DNA from: a virus
Virus record (IMG/VR): IMGVR_UViG_3300023196_001102
Location: 1-48,460 of that record
DNA: 48,460 nucleotides
Strand: one strand, 5' to 3'
Part shown: in pieces, positions 48,058 to 48,460 of the stretch
How positions within the stretch are numbered: the stretch's first letter is position 1
Layout of the letters: the number at the start of each line of letters is the position of its first letter
The notes under the pieces: generated by a model
Told to the model about the DNA's origin: nothing
What the model saw: only the letters and a program-made list of their open reading frames with translations
Databases searched by the model: none
Program-made: the position numbers and the translations under genes

Positions 48058-48227
48058 AGCATTTGTTCTGCACCACTATCCTGCCATGGCCATATCTTTG
48101 CTTCATATTCAGCTAAAGTTTTAGATTCACAATCGCAATGTCCACATATATCATTAACACACTCAGGACAGGTTACTTTGTCACAATGACAAACATGTCC
48201 ACATTTTGTACAAGTTTTTGTATGCAT
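48054..48227 (-). CDS. Cys/His-rich mini-protein, 57 aa
   Basis: This is a 57-residue frame with an AAGGAAA ribosome binding site. It carries nine Cys in the first 33 residues (CTKCGHVCHCDK, then CPECVND and CGHCDC), arranged as several CxxC/CxC pairs plus His, like a zinc-ribbon or double zinc knuckle. The C-terminal tail is LAEYEAKIWPWQDSG. It overlaps the next gene as ATGA. Metal binding is probable. The role is unknown. Confidence 0.78.
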   Translation of the reverse strand: MHTKTCTKCGHVCHCDKVTCPECVNDICGHCDCESKTLAEYEAKIWPWQDSGAEQML

Positions 48228-48236
48228 ATTGTTTCC

Positions 48237-48460
48237 TTATAACCAAATTCTTTTAGGTGTACTTGGAGTGACCCCGTGTGTTTCATTTAGTGCTTCTACA
48301 GCTTCTCTGACTTCATCACCTATTAAACGGATATTCACATGCCAACCATCTAAGTCTTGCATCTCAGGATATTCCATGTCATTATCATCTGTTAGTGTAT
48401 TGCCTGTAGGTTCACTTAGTGTTCCTACAATATCAATAGCATAGTTAGCTGTGTTTGATA
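48237..48460 (-). CDS. 3' part of a gene truncated by the window edge
   Basis: An open minus-strand frame runs from the window edge to a TAA at 48237-48239. It encodes at least 74 C-terminal residues ending GVTPSTPKRIWL. The part WHVNIRLIGDEVREAVEALNE followed by TPxRxW resembles the C-terminus of a conserved phage protein I cannot name. An internal ATG near 48376 is possible, but the frame continues to the edge. Confidence 0.65.
   Translation of the reverse strand, partial: SNTANYAIDIVGTLSEPTGNTLTDDNDMEYPEMQDLDGWHVNIRLIGDEVREAVEALNETHGVTPSTPKRIWL

Noticed and set aside
1-48460. tRNA genes, CRISPR arrays, insertion sequences or attachment sites
   Set aside because: I saw no cloverleaf with a TTCRA loop, no regularly spaced repeats and no transposase; a tRNA scan was not possible here.

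Overview
The window looks like part of a large, AT-rich genome of a marine T4-like (contractile-tailed) bacteriophage. On the minus strand it carries a T4-type replication core: family B DNA polymerase (gp43-like), sliding clamp (gp45-like), RNase H-type 5'-3' exonuclease and a DsbA-like DNA-binding protein. T4-style late promoter boxes (NATAAATA) and tightly overlapping small genes support this. Several conserved small proteins resemble those I associate with cyanophage and pelagiphage genomes. Host and exact lineage cannot be fixed from the sequence alone.

Plus-strand module, 1-15083: about twenty overlapping genes that look like a biosynthetic cluster rather than phage housekeeping. They encode six radical SAM proteins (one cut by the window edge, one with its auxiliary Cys domain as a separate ORF), two paralogous nitroreductase-fold proteins each behind a TATAAATA box, an SDR-like fragment, three 2-oxoglutarate/Fe(II) oxygenase-like proteins, a GNAT-like protein, a DUF6356-like membrane protein, a very short adenylate-forming enzyme, three sulfotransferase-like P-loop proteins, a PP-loop ATP pyrophosphatase with a QueC-like zinc tail and one large unknown. 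I know of no described phage pathway with this set; it is the main candidate for an undescribed system.

Minus-strand module, 15080-48460: read in transcription order from the right edge. First come a partial gene, a Cys-rich mini-protein, an ATP-grasp-like protein, a GH19 endolysin and a run of small membrane proteins. Next are the DsbA-like protein, ferredoxin-NADP reductase, DNA polymerase, an Smr protein, the clamp, a cytidylyltransferase, a QueD-like protein, a DpdA-like transglycosylase, a nucleotidyltransferase-cupin fusion, a glycosyltransferase, FolE, an HNH protein, a phosphoribosyltransferase and a HIT protein. Then come a possible nuclease, two SPPY DNA methyltransferases flanking QueE, MetK, many small conserved genes and the exonuclease. 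Last are a MoxR-type ATPase, a VWA/HExxH protein, DHFR, an APS-kinase-like protein and thymidylate synthase. One small plus-strand membrane-protein gene (21844-22077) interrupts this module.

How it may fit together (inference): FolE, QueD-like, QueE and DpdA point to 7-deazaguanine modification of phage DNA, possibly elaborated by the neighbouring glycosyltransferase and nucleotidyltransferases. MetK would supply SAM to the methyltransferases, QueE and the radical SAM cluster. The APS-kinase-like protein could supply PAPS for the sulfotransferase-like proteins, and the ferredoxin reductase could supply electrons. Five sigma70-like promoters with exact TTGACA and 17-bp spacers, and several late boxes, organise expression. 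Six small genes (42-59 aa) were found by reading the gaps between larger genes, plus a more doubtful 28-codon one. No stretch over 300 bases lacks a gene; I saw no tRNA, CRISPR array or insertion sequence.
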